Of a stretch of 64,000 nucleotides of DNA, positions 44,686 to 53,691 are shown one piece after another. The stretch lies in assembly GCA_963849095.1 (NCBI GenBank), contig CAWKGA010000006.1, positions 124,001 to 188,000 of the forward strand, written 5' to 3'. The translations under genes and the position numbers were made by a program. Each line of letters starts with the position of its first letter. Within the stretch, counting starts at the first letter, position 1. The notes beneath the pieces were generated by a model that did not search any database, was not told the origin of the DNA, and saw nothing but the letters and a program-made list of their open reading frames with translations. Origin of the DNA: JASHUC01 sp963849095. GTDB taxonomy: Bacteria; Pseudomonadota; Gammaproteobacteria; Steroidobacterales; Steroidobacteraceae.

Positions 44686-44807
44686 GGCGCGCCGTCCACG
44701 GGACGTGGCGCGCGGCACTTCCTAGAGAGCACCCCTGGGCTCGCCCGTGGAGTTGTCAACGGCCCGCTACAGTTCGCGTATCATGGGCTCCTTAGGGGGA
44801 GGTGCAT

Positions 44808-45659
44808 ATGACCAAACGGCTCTTGCCGGGATTGCTGGTCTTCGGCTCGTTGATCGCGGCTCCGCTCGCTGCCTACGCGCAGAATGCGGCGCCCCCTGGG
44901 AGCGCGCCGACGCCCCAGCAGATCGCGGCGCGCAACAAGCGCAACGCCGAGCAAGCCGCGGAATGGAACAAGAATCCGGCGCCGAAGGATCTGCGCGATT
45001 TCTCGGGCGTCTGGTGGACCCGCGGCTATGATCGGACCTTCCGGCCGATCACCCCCCGGCCGATGTCCCCCGAGGAATCCGCGAAACTTCTGCCGCTCAC
45101 ACCGCTCGAGGCGGCGAACCGTGCGCACCACCTGTACATGGAGAGTATCGGCAAGCCGATCGCCGATGCGCCGACGCAGTGCTTTCCGCACGGTGTGCCG
45201 AGGCTCATGGCCTCGCCCTATCCCATCGAGTTCGTCTATTCGCCGGGGTTGATCACCATCCTGCACGAGGTGGCGCACAACGTCCGGTTCATCCACATGG
45301 ACGGCAAGCCCGTTCCCGCCAATACACCGCGGACCTTCCTCGGCTACTCGGTCGGCCACTGGGAGGGCGACACGCTCGTCGTCGTCACCGATCATTTCAA
45401 CGATCGGACGCAGATCGACGAGGAGTCGCTGTCGCACGGCCTGAAGCTGAAGGTCACCGAGCGGTTCACCCGCTTCACCAACCCGTACGGCGGCGCCGAG
45501 ATTCGGGACCTGATCACCATCGAGGACCCGGATCACTTCACCCGGCCCTGGACGGCCGAGCGGACCTACGCCTGGCGCGGCGACGTGCGCATCGAGGAGT
45601 ACTCGTGCGAGGAGAACAACCGCAACGCGCCGGAGAACGGCATCACGGTGGCCAAGTGA
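44808..45659 (+). CDS. Secreted protein of unknown function, first of tandem pair A
   Basis: Protein of 283 aa with signal peptide MTKRLLPGLLVFGSLIAAPLAAYA. No named family is recognised. Visible landmarks shared with its paralog at 52741 are a (S/D)GVWW opening, CFPHGVPRLM-SPYPIEF, LHEVAH, LGYSVGHWEGDTLVV, and a C-terminus EEYSCEENNRNAPENGITVAK-like. These suggest one beta-rich domain with conserved Cys and His. The ATG at 44808 has GGGGGAGG upstream. Its stop overlaps the next gene's GTG by 4 bp. Confidence 0.75.
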   Translation: MTKRLLPGLLVFGSLIAAPLAAYAQNAAPPGSAPTPQQIAARNKRNAEQAAEWNKNPAPKDLRDFSGVWWTRGYDRTFRPITPRPMSPEESAKLLPLTPLEAANRAHHLYMESIGKPIADAPTQCFPHGVPRLMASPYPIEFVYSPGLITILHEVAHNVRFIHMDGKPVPANTPRTFLGYSVGHWEGDTLVVVTDHFNDRTQIDEESLSHGLKLKVTERFTRFTNPYGGAEIRDLITIEDPDHFTRPWTAERTYAWRGDVRIEEYSCEENNRNAPENGITVAK

Positions 45660-46381
45660 GCGCGCTCCTCAGGGCCGTCGTGCTCTCGATCGCCGTAGGG
45701 GCGACGCCGGCTATCGCAGCCTCGCAGGCATCAAGCGCACCCGGGGCGCCGGATGCTCCGCTGTTCGAGCAGCCCGCGCCCGGGACGCCAAACTTCACCG
45801 GCAAATGGGCGATGGCGAAACGGATCACCCACCTGCTCACGGAGAACGGGCAGGAGCCGCCGCTCAATGCCGCGGGCAAGGCCGAATACCTGAAGCGGCA
45901 GGCGGCCCTCAAGTCCGGCGACCGGAAGATCGATCCGGTGAGCCAGTGCCTGATGCACGGGGTGCCGAGATTGCTCTATGCGCCGTATCCGTTCCTCATC
46001 CTTCAGACGACGCGCAACGTGGACTTCGTTCACGAGGTGAACCACACGTTCCGGATCATCTACTGGGACAAGACCTTTCCGGTGGATCCCGACCCCGAAT
46101 ACCTCGGTTATTCGATCGCACGCTTCGACGGCTCGACCCTCGTCATCGACTCGATCGGCTTCAACGCCCTGACCTGGCTCGACTACTCGGGCCTACCGCA
46201 CGGCGAAAAGCTGAAAGTCGAGGAGCGCTACACGCTGTCCGGACACAGCCGCATCAGGGGCTCGGTCACCATCACCGACCCGGATTACTACACCCGCCCC
46301 TGGACCACCGCCTTCACGCTGATCAGGCAGCCGGGCATGAGTCTCAAGGAAAACGTCTGCACCGACACGCATCGCATGTGA
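45656..46381 (+). CDS. Secreted protein of unknown function, second of tandem pair A
   Basis: Protein of 241 aa, distantly related to the preceding gene: the same order of motifs (CLMHGVPRLLYAPYPF, VHEVNHTFRIIYW, LGYSIARFDGSTLVIDS, YYTRPWT) plus GFNALTWLDYSGLPHGE. The signal peptide is VSALLRAVVLSIAVGATPAIA. The GTG overlaps the upstream stop (GTGA). The close match of the two partners suggests a heteromer made by an old tandem duplication. The function is not known. Confidence 0.75.
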   Translation: MSALLRAVVLSIAVGATPAIAASQASSAPGAPDAPLFEQPAPGTPNFTGKWAMAKRITHLLTENGQEPPLNAAGKAEYLKRQAALKSGDRKIDPVSQCLMHGVPRLLYAPYPFLILQTTRNVDFVHEVNHTFRIIYWDKTFPVDPDPEYLGYSIARFDGSTLVIDSIGFNALTWLDYSGLPHGEKLKVEERYTLSGHSRIRGSVTITDPDYYTRPWTTAFTLIRQPGMSLKENVCTDTHRM

Positions 46382-46448
46382 GCGCCCGCGGCCGGCCTCG
46401 GCCGCCTTGGGCGTAGCGTGTGACGAAGCTCGGCGCGAAGCCGACGCC

Positions 46449-48167
46449 TCAGGGGGCTCCCTTGCAGATCTCGGTGATGCAGATGGAGGCAAACGTGCGG
46501 CCCACCGGCGGCACCGGCAGCCCGCGCTGAATCATGAGGCGCCGGATCAATGCGGACGTTTCCGGGTGCGGACTCGCGGACTGCACACCCACGCGCACCA
46601 GACCGTCCGCGTAGTCGATCGCCTGCCAGCTCACGCCCGCAAGCGCATGCACGGTGTCGCGGCTCCCGATGTCGTGCAGGGACAGATCGCCGCCATGATC
46701 CACGAGCAGCTGGACCACGTCGTTCCTGCCCTTGTGCGCGGCGCCCATCAGCGCCGTGCGCCGGTCGACCAGGTCCTGCGCATTCACGTCCGCGCCGAGG
46801 CCGAGCAGGAACTGCACCGTCTGGTAAGTCTCCTGCGGCGACCACTCGTACGTGACGCCCTCGACCCATCCGATGCCGCTCGCCACCATGAGCGGCGTCA
46901 CGTTGATATACGTCGGAATCCCCGGGTCAGCGCCGTGAGCGAGCAGCAGCTTCATCAGCACGAGGTCGCCCGATTGCGCGGCGCGCAGGAAGGGCGTCGC
47001 ACCGTTCTCATCCAGCCACTGGTTCGTGAAGACCGTGCGCGTCTCGGTGCTCGAGCGCATCCTCAGGTTCGGGTTCGCGCCGGCGGCGAGCAGCAGCTTG
47101 ATGAAATCGAGATGATCCATGTCCGGCTTGCGCACCGGATAGTCGCCTGAGGCGATGTTGCGGTTGTCGGTCGCGATGTAGAGCGGATTCCAGCCGCCTC
47201 CGTTCGCGAGGTTGGGGTTGGCGCCGTGCTTCAGGAGATACGCGCCAATCTGGTAGTAGCGGTTCTTCGTGGCGACGAGCAGCGGCGTCCAGCCGTATTC
47301 GCTCGTCTCGTTCACGTTCGCGCCGGCGTCGAGCAGGGCCTTCACCGTCGCGAAATCGCCCTGGCGCGTTGCGAAGATCAACGGAGTCAATCCGCCCCAT
47401 GGGTTCTTGCTCGCCTGCGGCAACTTCGGCAGCGGGTAGCGCTCGAGCACGGCGCGGGCGGTCGCGATCTCCTCCTGCACCTCCTTTTGAGACTCGGCCG
47501 AGGCCTGCTTGACGATGATGCCGGCGAGGCCGTAGCCGTACGCGAACTGCGAGATGCGGGAGCGGCCGGTCTCCGCGAGATAGGGCCTGCGGCCCGGCGG
47601 GGTGGTTCCCGAGCGGGCACTCACGTCGGCGCCGCTCGAAATCAGGAGCCGAACGGCATCGGTGTTGCTGTTCGCCGCGGCCCACATGAGCGCCGTGGTG
47701 CCGCGGAGGTGCTCGCGCGCGTTGACCTCCGCGCCGTGCGCCAGCAGCAGCTTGAGGACCGGCACGCTGCCGGTCCGCGCGGCCATCATGAGGGGCGTCT
47801 CACCGTGTGTGAGCGTCTGGCTCACGTTCGCTCCGGATTTGAGCAGGAGCTTCACCAGGTCCGCGTTGCCCGCCTGGCAGGCGAGCAGGAGCGGCGTCAT
47901 GCCGGTATCGGTCTTGACGTTCGGGCGGGCGCCGGCAGCGAGCAGCTCGGCGGCCGTGCGCACATCCCCTCGATAGGCCGCCCAGTGCAGCGCCGTGCTC
48001 CCGTCCGGCTGAGCGGCATTCACGTCCGCATGGGCTCGGAGCAGCGCCGCGACGCGCGCCGTGTCCTGCTGCATCACGGCGTCCGCCAGGTCGCTCGCGG
48101 CGAGCGCGAGCCCGTTGCACGAGAGCCAGACGAGCGCTGCAAGCAGCGTTGCGAGGAGCCGTTTCAT
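46449..48167 (-). CDS. Ankyrin-repeat secreted protein, module B
   Basis: Protein of 572 aa with signal peptide MKRLLATLLAALVWLSCNGL and about ten ankyrin repeats, for example DGSTALHWAAYRGDVRTAAE, HGETPLMMAARTGSVPVLK and RRTALMGAAHKGRNDVVQLL. A linker (about 200-260) interrupts the repeats. Unlike the module A paralog it has no clear lipobox. It is last in the minus-strand half of module B, 46 bp after the DUF6152 gene. Confidence 0.9.
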   Translation of the reverse strand: MKRLLATLLAALVWLSCNGLALAASDLADAVMQQDTARVAALLRAHADVNAAQPDGSTALHWAAYRGDVRTAAELLAAGARPNVKTDTGMTPLLLACQAGNADLVKLLLKSGANVSQTLTHGETPLMMAARTGSVPVLKLLLAHGAEVNAREHLRGTTALMWAAANSNTDAVRLLISSGADVSARSGTTPPGRRPYLAETGRSRISQFAYGYGLAGIIVKQASAESQKEVQEEIATARAVLERYPLPKLPQASKNPWGGLTPLIFATRQGDFATVKALLDAGANVNETSEYGWTPLLVATKNRYYQIGAYLLKHGANPNLANGGGWNPLYIATDNRNIASGDYPVRKPDMDHLDFIKLLLAAGANPNLRMRSSTETRTVFTNQWLDENGATPFLRAAQSGDLVLMKLLLAHGADPGIPTYINVTPLMVASGIGWVEGVTYEWSPQETYQTVQFLLGLGADVNAQDLVDRRTALMGAAHKGRNDVVQLLVDHGGDLSLHDIGSRDTVHALAGVSWQAIDYADGLVRVGVQSASPHPETSALIRRLMIQRGLPVPPVGRTFASICITEICKGAP

Positions 48168-48213
48168 GGAAGTCGCGCCTCGAGCATCAGGGAGCTTGCC
48201 GCCGCCCGGGCCT

Positions 48214-48588
48214 TTAGAATCGCCGGCCGATCGGCTGACCGTTGACCTTGGCTGTCATCATGCTGCCGCCGTTCGCGCCGTTCTTCAGCGGATGGATGAC
48301 GACCTCGATCGTATCGCCCTGCTTCATGGTCCCGCGCGTCCAGCCCGTGCGCCTGAGCCCATTGGGGCTGCCCCCTTCGATGGACCACACCTCGTCCTTG
48401 CCGGTCTGGGGGGACTTCACGATGATGTCCACCCAGATGTGGGGATTCGTCCACTGGAAGTCCTTGACCGTGCCGACGATCGTCTTCGTCGTGTGCTGGT
48501 CGAACGTTGCGAACGAGTGATGCGCCGAGGCGACCCCCCACCCGGCGCAGGCGAGCAGCGCGGCGGCCGTGGTGATTCGGATCTTCAT
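48214..48588 (-). CDS. DUF6152 small secreted protein
   Basis: Protein of 124 aa with signal peptide ending VASAHHSFATFD and the DUF6152 pattern GTVKDFQWTNPHIWVDI. Family function unknown. The His-His-Ser just after the cleavage site is conserved in this family and could bind metal. It lies between the DUF1552 and ankyrin genes of module B and has no counterpart in module A. Confidence 0.85.
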   Translation of the reverse strand: MKIRITTAAALLACAGWGVASAHHSFATFDQHTTKTIVGTVKDFQWTNPHIWVDIIVKSPQTGKDEVWSIEGGSPNGLRRTGWTRGTMKQGDTIEVVIHPLKNGANGGSMMTAKVNGQPIGRRF

Positions 48589-48626
48589 GGATCTTCCCCC
48601 TTACCTAGACTCTTTTGGTGATGCGC

Positions 48627-49970
48627 TCAAATACCCACGAGGCGGCCGGTACTGTCGCCGAAATGGTCGGCAGGGACATCGAACATATCGAGAATGCTGA
48701 GCAGTAGGTTACCCGTGGGCACCTTGCGGCTCGGGTAGGCGAGGAGGCGGTCCCCCTTCAGCCGGCCCGATGCGCCGCCGACCAGCACGTGCGGCACGTC
48801 GTAGTGCAGGTGCTGGTTGGAGTCGCCCATGTTCGATCCGTAGAGCAGCAACGAGTGATCGAGAAGCGTGCCATCGCCCTCCGGGATGGCGGCGAGCTTC
48901 TGAACGAGATACGTGAACATCTGCACGTGGTAGCGGTTGAGCTTTGCGTACACGGCGATCTGGCCGGGGTCCTCCCCGTGATGCGAGCCCAAGTGGAAGC
49001 TGATGGTCGTACCGCTCTTCGGATACACCCGGCTCGTCAGATCACGGGCGAACAGCACCGCGGCGACGCGCGTGATGTCCGCCTGGAACGCGAGCGAGAG
49101 CAGGTCGAATTGGATGCGGATGTGCTCGTCGAAGGATTCCGGCACGCCGTACGGCACGGCGATATTCGTCGGTACGCTGGTGGATGCGCGGCCGGCGATC
49201 GTGAGGCGCCGCTCGGTCTCCCGCACATCGTCCAGGTACTGCTCCAGGCGGACCCGATCGGTATGGGGCACCTGCGGCATCAGCTCGCCGATGCTGCCGG
49301 TCACCGAGTCGAGAATGCTCGCCTCGCGCTCGCGGCGGTCGCGCCGCACCTCTGGCGAGCTGCCGTCGCCGAACATCCGCTCGAACACGGTCTGGGGGTT
49401 GATCTCCATGGGCAGCGGCCGCGTCGGCGATTCCCAGGAGATCGTGTTGGTGTATACGCAGCTGTAGCCTTCCCCGCAGCTGCTCGCATTGGCGCCCGGG
49501 TCCTCCAGCGCGAGCTGCAGGGAGGGGAGCAGTGTGTTCTTGCCGATCTGCTGCGCGATCATCTGGTCCACGGAGGTTCCGACCTGAATGTCGGCGCCGG
49601 TGGTTTTCTTGGGCTTGACGCCCGTCATGAATGCGGCGGCGACGAAGTGGTCGGCGCCGGTGACCCCCGGAGGATTCTCCGACGACTGCGACCACATGCC
49701 GCTCGTCAAGACGACGTGCTTGCGGAAGGGCTGCAGCGGCTCGTAGATGAAGGGGTAATCGAAGCCCGGCGCGCTCGACTTGGGAACCCAGTAGCCCGGG
49801 GCGGCGCCGTGCGGAATGAACGCGCCGACGAACCGAGTCGGCAGGATCTGCTTCGCGGACGCGTTCGCGCGCGCCGGCAGCATCGACTCGAGGAATGGCA
49901 GAGCGATGGTGGTGCCCAGCCCCTTGATGAAGGTCCTGCGCGGCAGCGCGCGATTGGTGATGAAGGGCAT
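48627..49970 (-). CDS. DUF1552 Tat-exported protein, module B
   Basis: Protein of 447 aa with Tat signal LPRRTFIKGLG, paralogous to the module A DUF1552 protein. Landmarks are FVGAFIPHGAAPGYWVP, FHLGSHHGEDPGQIAVYAK and SLLLYGSNMGDSNQHLHYD. An upstream in-frame GTG (49976) overlaps the DUF1592 stop, but the ATG at 49970 has better spacing from AGAGGAGA and is preferred. Confidence 0.9.
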   Translation of the reverse strand: MPFITNRALPRRTFIKGLGTTIALPFLESMLPARANASAKQILPTRFVGAFIPHGAAPGYWVPKSSAPGFDYPFIYEPLQPFRKHVVLTSGMWSQSSENPPGVTGADHFVAAAFMTGVKPKKTTGADIQVGTSVDQMIAQQIGKNTLLPSLQLALEDPGANASSCGEGYSCVYTNTISWESPTRPLPMEINPQTVFERMFGDGSSPEVRRDRREREASILDSVTGSIGELMPQVPHTDRVRLEQYLDDVRETERRLTIAGRASTSVPTNIAVPYGVPESFDEHIRIQFDLLSLAFQADITRVAAVLFARDLTSRVYPKSGTTISFHLGSHHGEDPGQIAVYAKLNRYHVQMFTYLVQKLAAIPEGDGTLLDHSLLLYGSNMGDSNQHLHYDVPHVLVGGASGRLKGDRLLAYPSRKVPTGNLLLSILDMFDVPADHFGDSTGRLVGI

Positions 49971-49972
49971 GG

Positions 49973-52501
49973 TCACTCTCCTCTAACGCCGGACTGAAGC
50001 CCGGCCGTCCGTGCATCTGGGCCGCTCGTCGCTGCAATCTTCTGAGCGGAAGCGAACTTCTGTCCGGGGCCCGGACCCGCCGTCACGTTCATGCGGAAGA
50101 CATCGCTCATCGCGACGGCCTCGATGAGGCTCCTCAGCCGATAGTCGTCGCCCGACGTCTCGTGCAACACGCTGCGCACGGTCGGCATGTCGTTGTACTC
50201 GATCCCGCGGCCGAGAGCGTAGGTCATCAGATTCTCGACGACGTTGCGCAGATACTGGGGCTCGTGGCGCAGCAAGAAGGCGCGCACGCCGGCCGGCCCG
50301 TCCACCGTCCCGCCGTCGTACAGGCGGCTCCGCGTGTCGATCGGCGTGCCGCTGTCCTCGGTGCGCCAGCGGCCGATCGCATCGAAGGTCTCGAGCGCGA
50401 AGCCGATCGGATCCATCATCTTGTGGCAGCTCGCGCAGACCGGATTGGCCCGGTGCTGCTCCATCAGTTCGCGCATCGTCGGCGGGCGGGAGTTGCCCGC
50501 GGGATCATGCGGCTTCGGCTTCAGCTGCGGGACGTTCGCCGGCGGATCCGGCGCCGGAGAGCCGAGCATCGTCCTCAGCACCCAGTTGCCGCGGACGACC
50601 GGCGACGTGCGGTCCGGGTGCGAGGTGATGGCGAGGATCGCGCCCTTGCCGAGCAACCCCCAGCGCATGCTCTCGGAAGGGCCGAGCACGACGCGGCGGA
50701 AGTAGCTCCCCTTGACGCCGGGGATACCGTAGAGCATCGCGAGGCGGTCGTTGACGAACGTATAGTTCGCGGTGAGTAAGTCGACGACGCTGCGATTCTC
50801 GTCGAGGATGCTCTTGAAGAAGAGCTCGACCTCCTCCTTGAACGCCTGTCGCAGGTTGTCGTCGAAATCCGGATACAGGTCAACGACCGGGTCGAACGAG
50901 GTGAGCGCTCTGAGCCCGAGCCACTCGTCGGCAAAGTTGGTGGTGAGCGCCGACGCGCGGGGATCGGCGAGCATGCGCTGAATTTGAGCGCGCAGAACCC
51001 GGTCGCGGTGGAGCTCGCCCTTCTGCGCAAGATCGAGCAGCTCGTCGTCCGGGATGCTGCTCCAGAGGAAGAACGACAGCCTCGATGCGAGGTCGAGATC
51101 GCTCACGCGGTACGGCGTGCCGGGCGGCAGCCCGGACGGCGCCGCCTCCACGCGGAAGATGAATTTCGGATCCGCGAGCGTTCGCTCCACGAGCGCCTCG
51201 ATGCCCTCGTCGAACGAGCCGGCGCTGCGGCCGAGCGCGTAGAACTTCATGAGCGTATCGACGTCCTGCGCCGTGTCATAGCCGCGGTAGGCACGGCGCG
51301 CGAGCGTTACGGCAATCGTGTGAGCGCAGGCCTGCTCCTCGCTCGGCTGCTTCGGATAGCAGGTGAAGATCCGCTCGCGGCTCGGAGAGTTCTTGGCGGT
51401 GGACGCGTCCGTCGGGCCGTCGATCCTCACGCGGCCGACGTGGGGATAGAACGTGAAGCCCGGGAGGCCGCCCGTCTCGATCGTGCTGCGATCGAAGGGG
51501 TGGTTCATGTCGAGCCCCGGCGCATAGTCCGTCGCGAGGAACGTGACCCCGATCCGGTGCGGCCCCGCCGTCACGGGCAACGTCACGTCGATCGTGCTCA
51601 GCTGGCCGGTCGCCTCCTCATCGAGTGAGCGGCTGACATGCAGCGCCTTGTCCCAGTCCACCTGCGCAACTCGCTTGTCATCGACATAGAACAGGAGTTG
51701 CTCCCCGCGAATCTCGCCGAACGGGCGGAAATTGCCCATGTTCCCGAGATTCACGGCGAACACCTTGAGGGTGTACTTGCCATCGGCGGGGAACGTGTGA
51801 TGGATCAGCAGGCCCCCTCGGGTGCCGAAGGGCAGGCCTTCGACGTGATAGTTCTGCGTGGCGTCGGGGGCGACGGCATAGGTCGCCTGGGTGGGCTCTG
51901 TCGCCGTCCCGAGCGCGGTGCGACTGATCCGCTCGGCGGCGGACAGATAGGCCTCGAGCAGCACCGGCGAGAGCGTCAATGTTCCGGCCTGGTCGTCGAA
52001 GCCGCGGCTCGAGTCGTCGGACGGCAGGAATTTCGAAGCGTCCACGTTGAGCGCCAGCAAGTCGCGCACCGCATTCTGGTACTCGAAGCGGTTCAGCCGG
52101 TGCAGCCGCGGCATCGACAGGCTCGGCTTCTCGTGGCTGTCGACCTCGCCCTCGAGGTTGGTCGCGAAGGCTCGCACGATCGCCGGATCGGGGCGTGGCT
52201 TGCCCGCCGGCGGCATCATGCCGGCGCGCAGCTTGCGGAGCATGCGCTCGGTGAGCGCTGCGTCGTCCTGTGCCTTGCCCGGGTTGAAGGTCTCGAATTC
52301 GATGCCGCCCGCGTAGTCAACGAAGTTGTGACACACGCGACAGTACTGATCGAGCAGATGCTGCTCTGCAGCAACCGAGAGGTGCTGCTCAGCGGCACAG
52401 GTGAGGCCGGGCGCGCTCCAAGCACCGATGCAAGCGGCTGCGGCCGCGAACCAAGCGAGGCCCGCCGACGCGTGCGCCTTTTCTCCCAGCGAATGCCTCA
52501 A
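49973..52501 (-). CDS. DUF1592-type cytochrome protein, module B
   Basis: Secreted protein of 842 aa, paralogous to the module A protein with the same domain order: CRVCH heme motif (54-58), RLHRLNRFEYQNAVRDLLAL, PFGTRGGLLIHHTFPADGKY, LARRAYRGYDTAQDV, LASRLSFFLWSSIPDDELLD, GLLGKGAILAITSHPDRTSP and a second CASCH. The TTG at 52501 is preferred: GAGAGGTGT lies upstream and a signal peptide (AGLAWFAAAAACIGAWSA) follows. A TTG at 52618 would add 39 residues without features. It is first in module B's minus-strand half. Confidence 0.87.
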   Translation of the reverse strand: MRHSLGEKAHASAGLAWFAAAAACIGAWSAPGLTCAAEQHLSVAAEQHLLDQYCRVCHNFVDYAGGIEFETFNPGKAQDDAALTERMLRKLRAGMMPPAGKPRPDPAIVRAFATNLEGEVDSHEKPSLSMPRLHRLNRFEYQNAVRDLLALNVDASKFLPSDDSSRGFDDQAGTLTLSPVLLEAYLSAAERISRTALGTATEPTQATYAVAPDATQNYHVEGLPFGTRGGLLIHHTFPADGKYTLKVFAVNLGNMGNFRPFGEIRGEQLLFYVDDKRVAQVDWDKALHVSRSLDEEATGQLSTIDVTLPVTAGPHRIGVTFLATDYAPGLDMNHPFDRSTIETGGLPGFTFYPHVGRVRIDGPTDASTAKNSPSRERIFTCYPKQPSEEQACAHTIAVTLARRAYRGYDTAQDVDTLMKFYALGRSAGSFDEGIEALVERTLADPKFIFRVEAAPSGLPPGTPYRVSDLDLASRLSFFLWSSIPDDELLDLAQKGELHRDRVLRAQIQRMLADPRASALTTNFADEWLGLRALTSFDPVVDLYPDFDDNLRQAFKEEVELFFKSILDENRSVVDLLTANYTFVNDRLAMLYGIPGVKGSYFRRVVLGPSESMRWGLLGKGAILAITSHPDRTSPVVRGNWVLRTMLGSPAPDPPANVPQLKPKPHDPAGNSRPPTMRELMEQHRANPVCASCHKMMDPIGFALETFDAIGRWRTEDSGTPIDTRSRLYDGGTVDGPAGVRAFLLRHEPQYLRNVVENLMTYALGRGIEYNDMPTVRSVLHETSGDDYRLRSLIEAVAMSDVFRMNVTAGPGPGQKFASAQKIAATSGPDARTAGLQSGVRGE

Positions 52502-52740
52502 CTGGACACCTCTCGAAGCTCGCGGGCGTGACGTGACGCGAGCTTCAGATGGCCTCGATCGGCCCCCCGAACGCGGTCGCGGAAAGCGGCCGACGCTCTC
52601 TAACTTCCTCGCCGTCAAGGTCGTCGGGAGAGTACAACAGATGGTCTGGGGAAGCCATTCTCAGGCGGCCAAATGACCTGTAGGATCACAGGCAGGAATC
52701 GCGACGCTCGCGCCGCGCAATAATCCGGGGAGGGGGCCCA

Positions 52741-53691
52741 ATGTCCGGTTGCAACTCGAGCCACGGCGTGCGTCGCCGTGGGCTCGGCGTCTCGGTGGCC
52801 GTCGGCGTGCTCGCTGCGGCCGCCGCGGGTACCGTCGGGGCCGATCAGCAGGCGCCGCCGGCGGCCCAGACCAGCGCCGGACAGCAGGCTCCCGCAGCCC
52901 AGACGAACTCCGGTCCCGCCCGGCGGGTTGCTCCAAGCGCGGCGGACCGTCCGTTCCGGCCGAGGACATTGTTCAATAGCGGCGACCCCACCCTCGCGCT
53001 CACGCCTCCGTTGCTCGGCGGTCGCGCCGCGCCGCCGGACTCCGCTCCCCCGAACCCGGACCCTCGCGATCTCGAAGGGGTCTGGTGGCTGCAGGGCTAC
53101 GAGTACCTGCTCGGGCCTGCGCCTGGCATACCGCCGCCCCTGAAGCCGAAATACATGAAGCTTCTCATGGAGCGCATCCGCGCCAAGAACCGCGGCACTC
53201 CGGAGGCCGACACGGAGACCCAGTGTCTCTCGCACGGCATGCCGCGGCTGATGGAAAGTCCCTATCCGATCGAGATCGTACAGACGCCGGGGCGCATCAC
53301 CTTCCTGCACGAGGTCGCGCACGAAGTGCGGCGCATCTGGCTGAACCGGCCTCACCCCAAGCACCCGCGCATCACCTTCCTCGGCGATTCGGTCGGACAC
53401 TGGGACGGTGACACGCTCGTGGTGGACACGATCGCTCTCGATGACCGTCCGTTCATCGACGATGAGGGCAGTTCGCACTCCACGCAGCTGCACCTCGTCG
53501 AGAAATACACGAAGATCGACGGCGGCGCGAAGCTCCAGCTCATCATGACGGTCGAGGATCCCGTGACGCTCGAGCATCCGTACAGCTACCGGCGAATCTA
53601 CATCTGGCGGCCCGACGTGCGGCCGCAGGAGTACATCTGCGAGGAGAACAATCGCAACGCGCCGGTCAACGGCATCACGGTGGCGAAATGA
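52741..53691 (+). CDS. Secreted protein of unknown function, first of tandem pair B
   Basis: Protein of 316 aa, paralog of the 44808 protein. A signal segment (GVSVAVGVLAAAAAGTVGA) and a Pro/Gln/Ala-rich linker precede the shared domain: LEGVWWLQGYEY, CLSHGMPRLMESPYPIEI, FLHEVAHEVRR, LGDSVGHWDGDTLVVDT, and EYICEENNRNAPVNGITVAK at the end. GGGGAGGGGG lies upstream of the ATG. The stop overlaps the next ATG by 4 bp (ATGA). Confidence 0.75.
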   Translation: MSGCNSSHGVRRRGLGVSVAVGVLAAAAAGTVGADQQAPPAAQTSAGQQAPAAQTNSGPARRVAPSAADRPFRPRTLFNSGDPTLALTPPLLGGRAAPPDSAPPNPDPRDLEGVWWLQGYEYLLGPAPGIPPPLKPKYMKLLMERIRAKNRGTPEADTETQCLSHGMPRLMESPYPIEIVQTPGRITFLHEVAHEVRRIWLNRPHPKHPRITFLGDSVGHWDGDTLVVDTIALDDRPFIDDEGSSHSTQLHLVEKYTKIDGGAKLQLIMTVEDPVTLEHPYSYRRIYIWRPDVRPQEYICEENNRNAPVNGITVAK

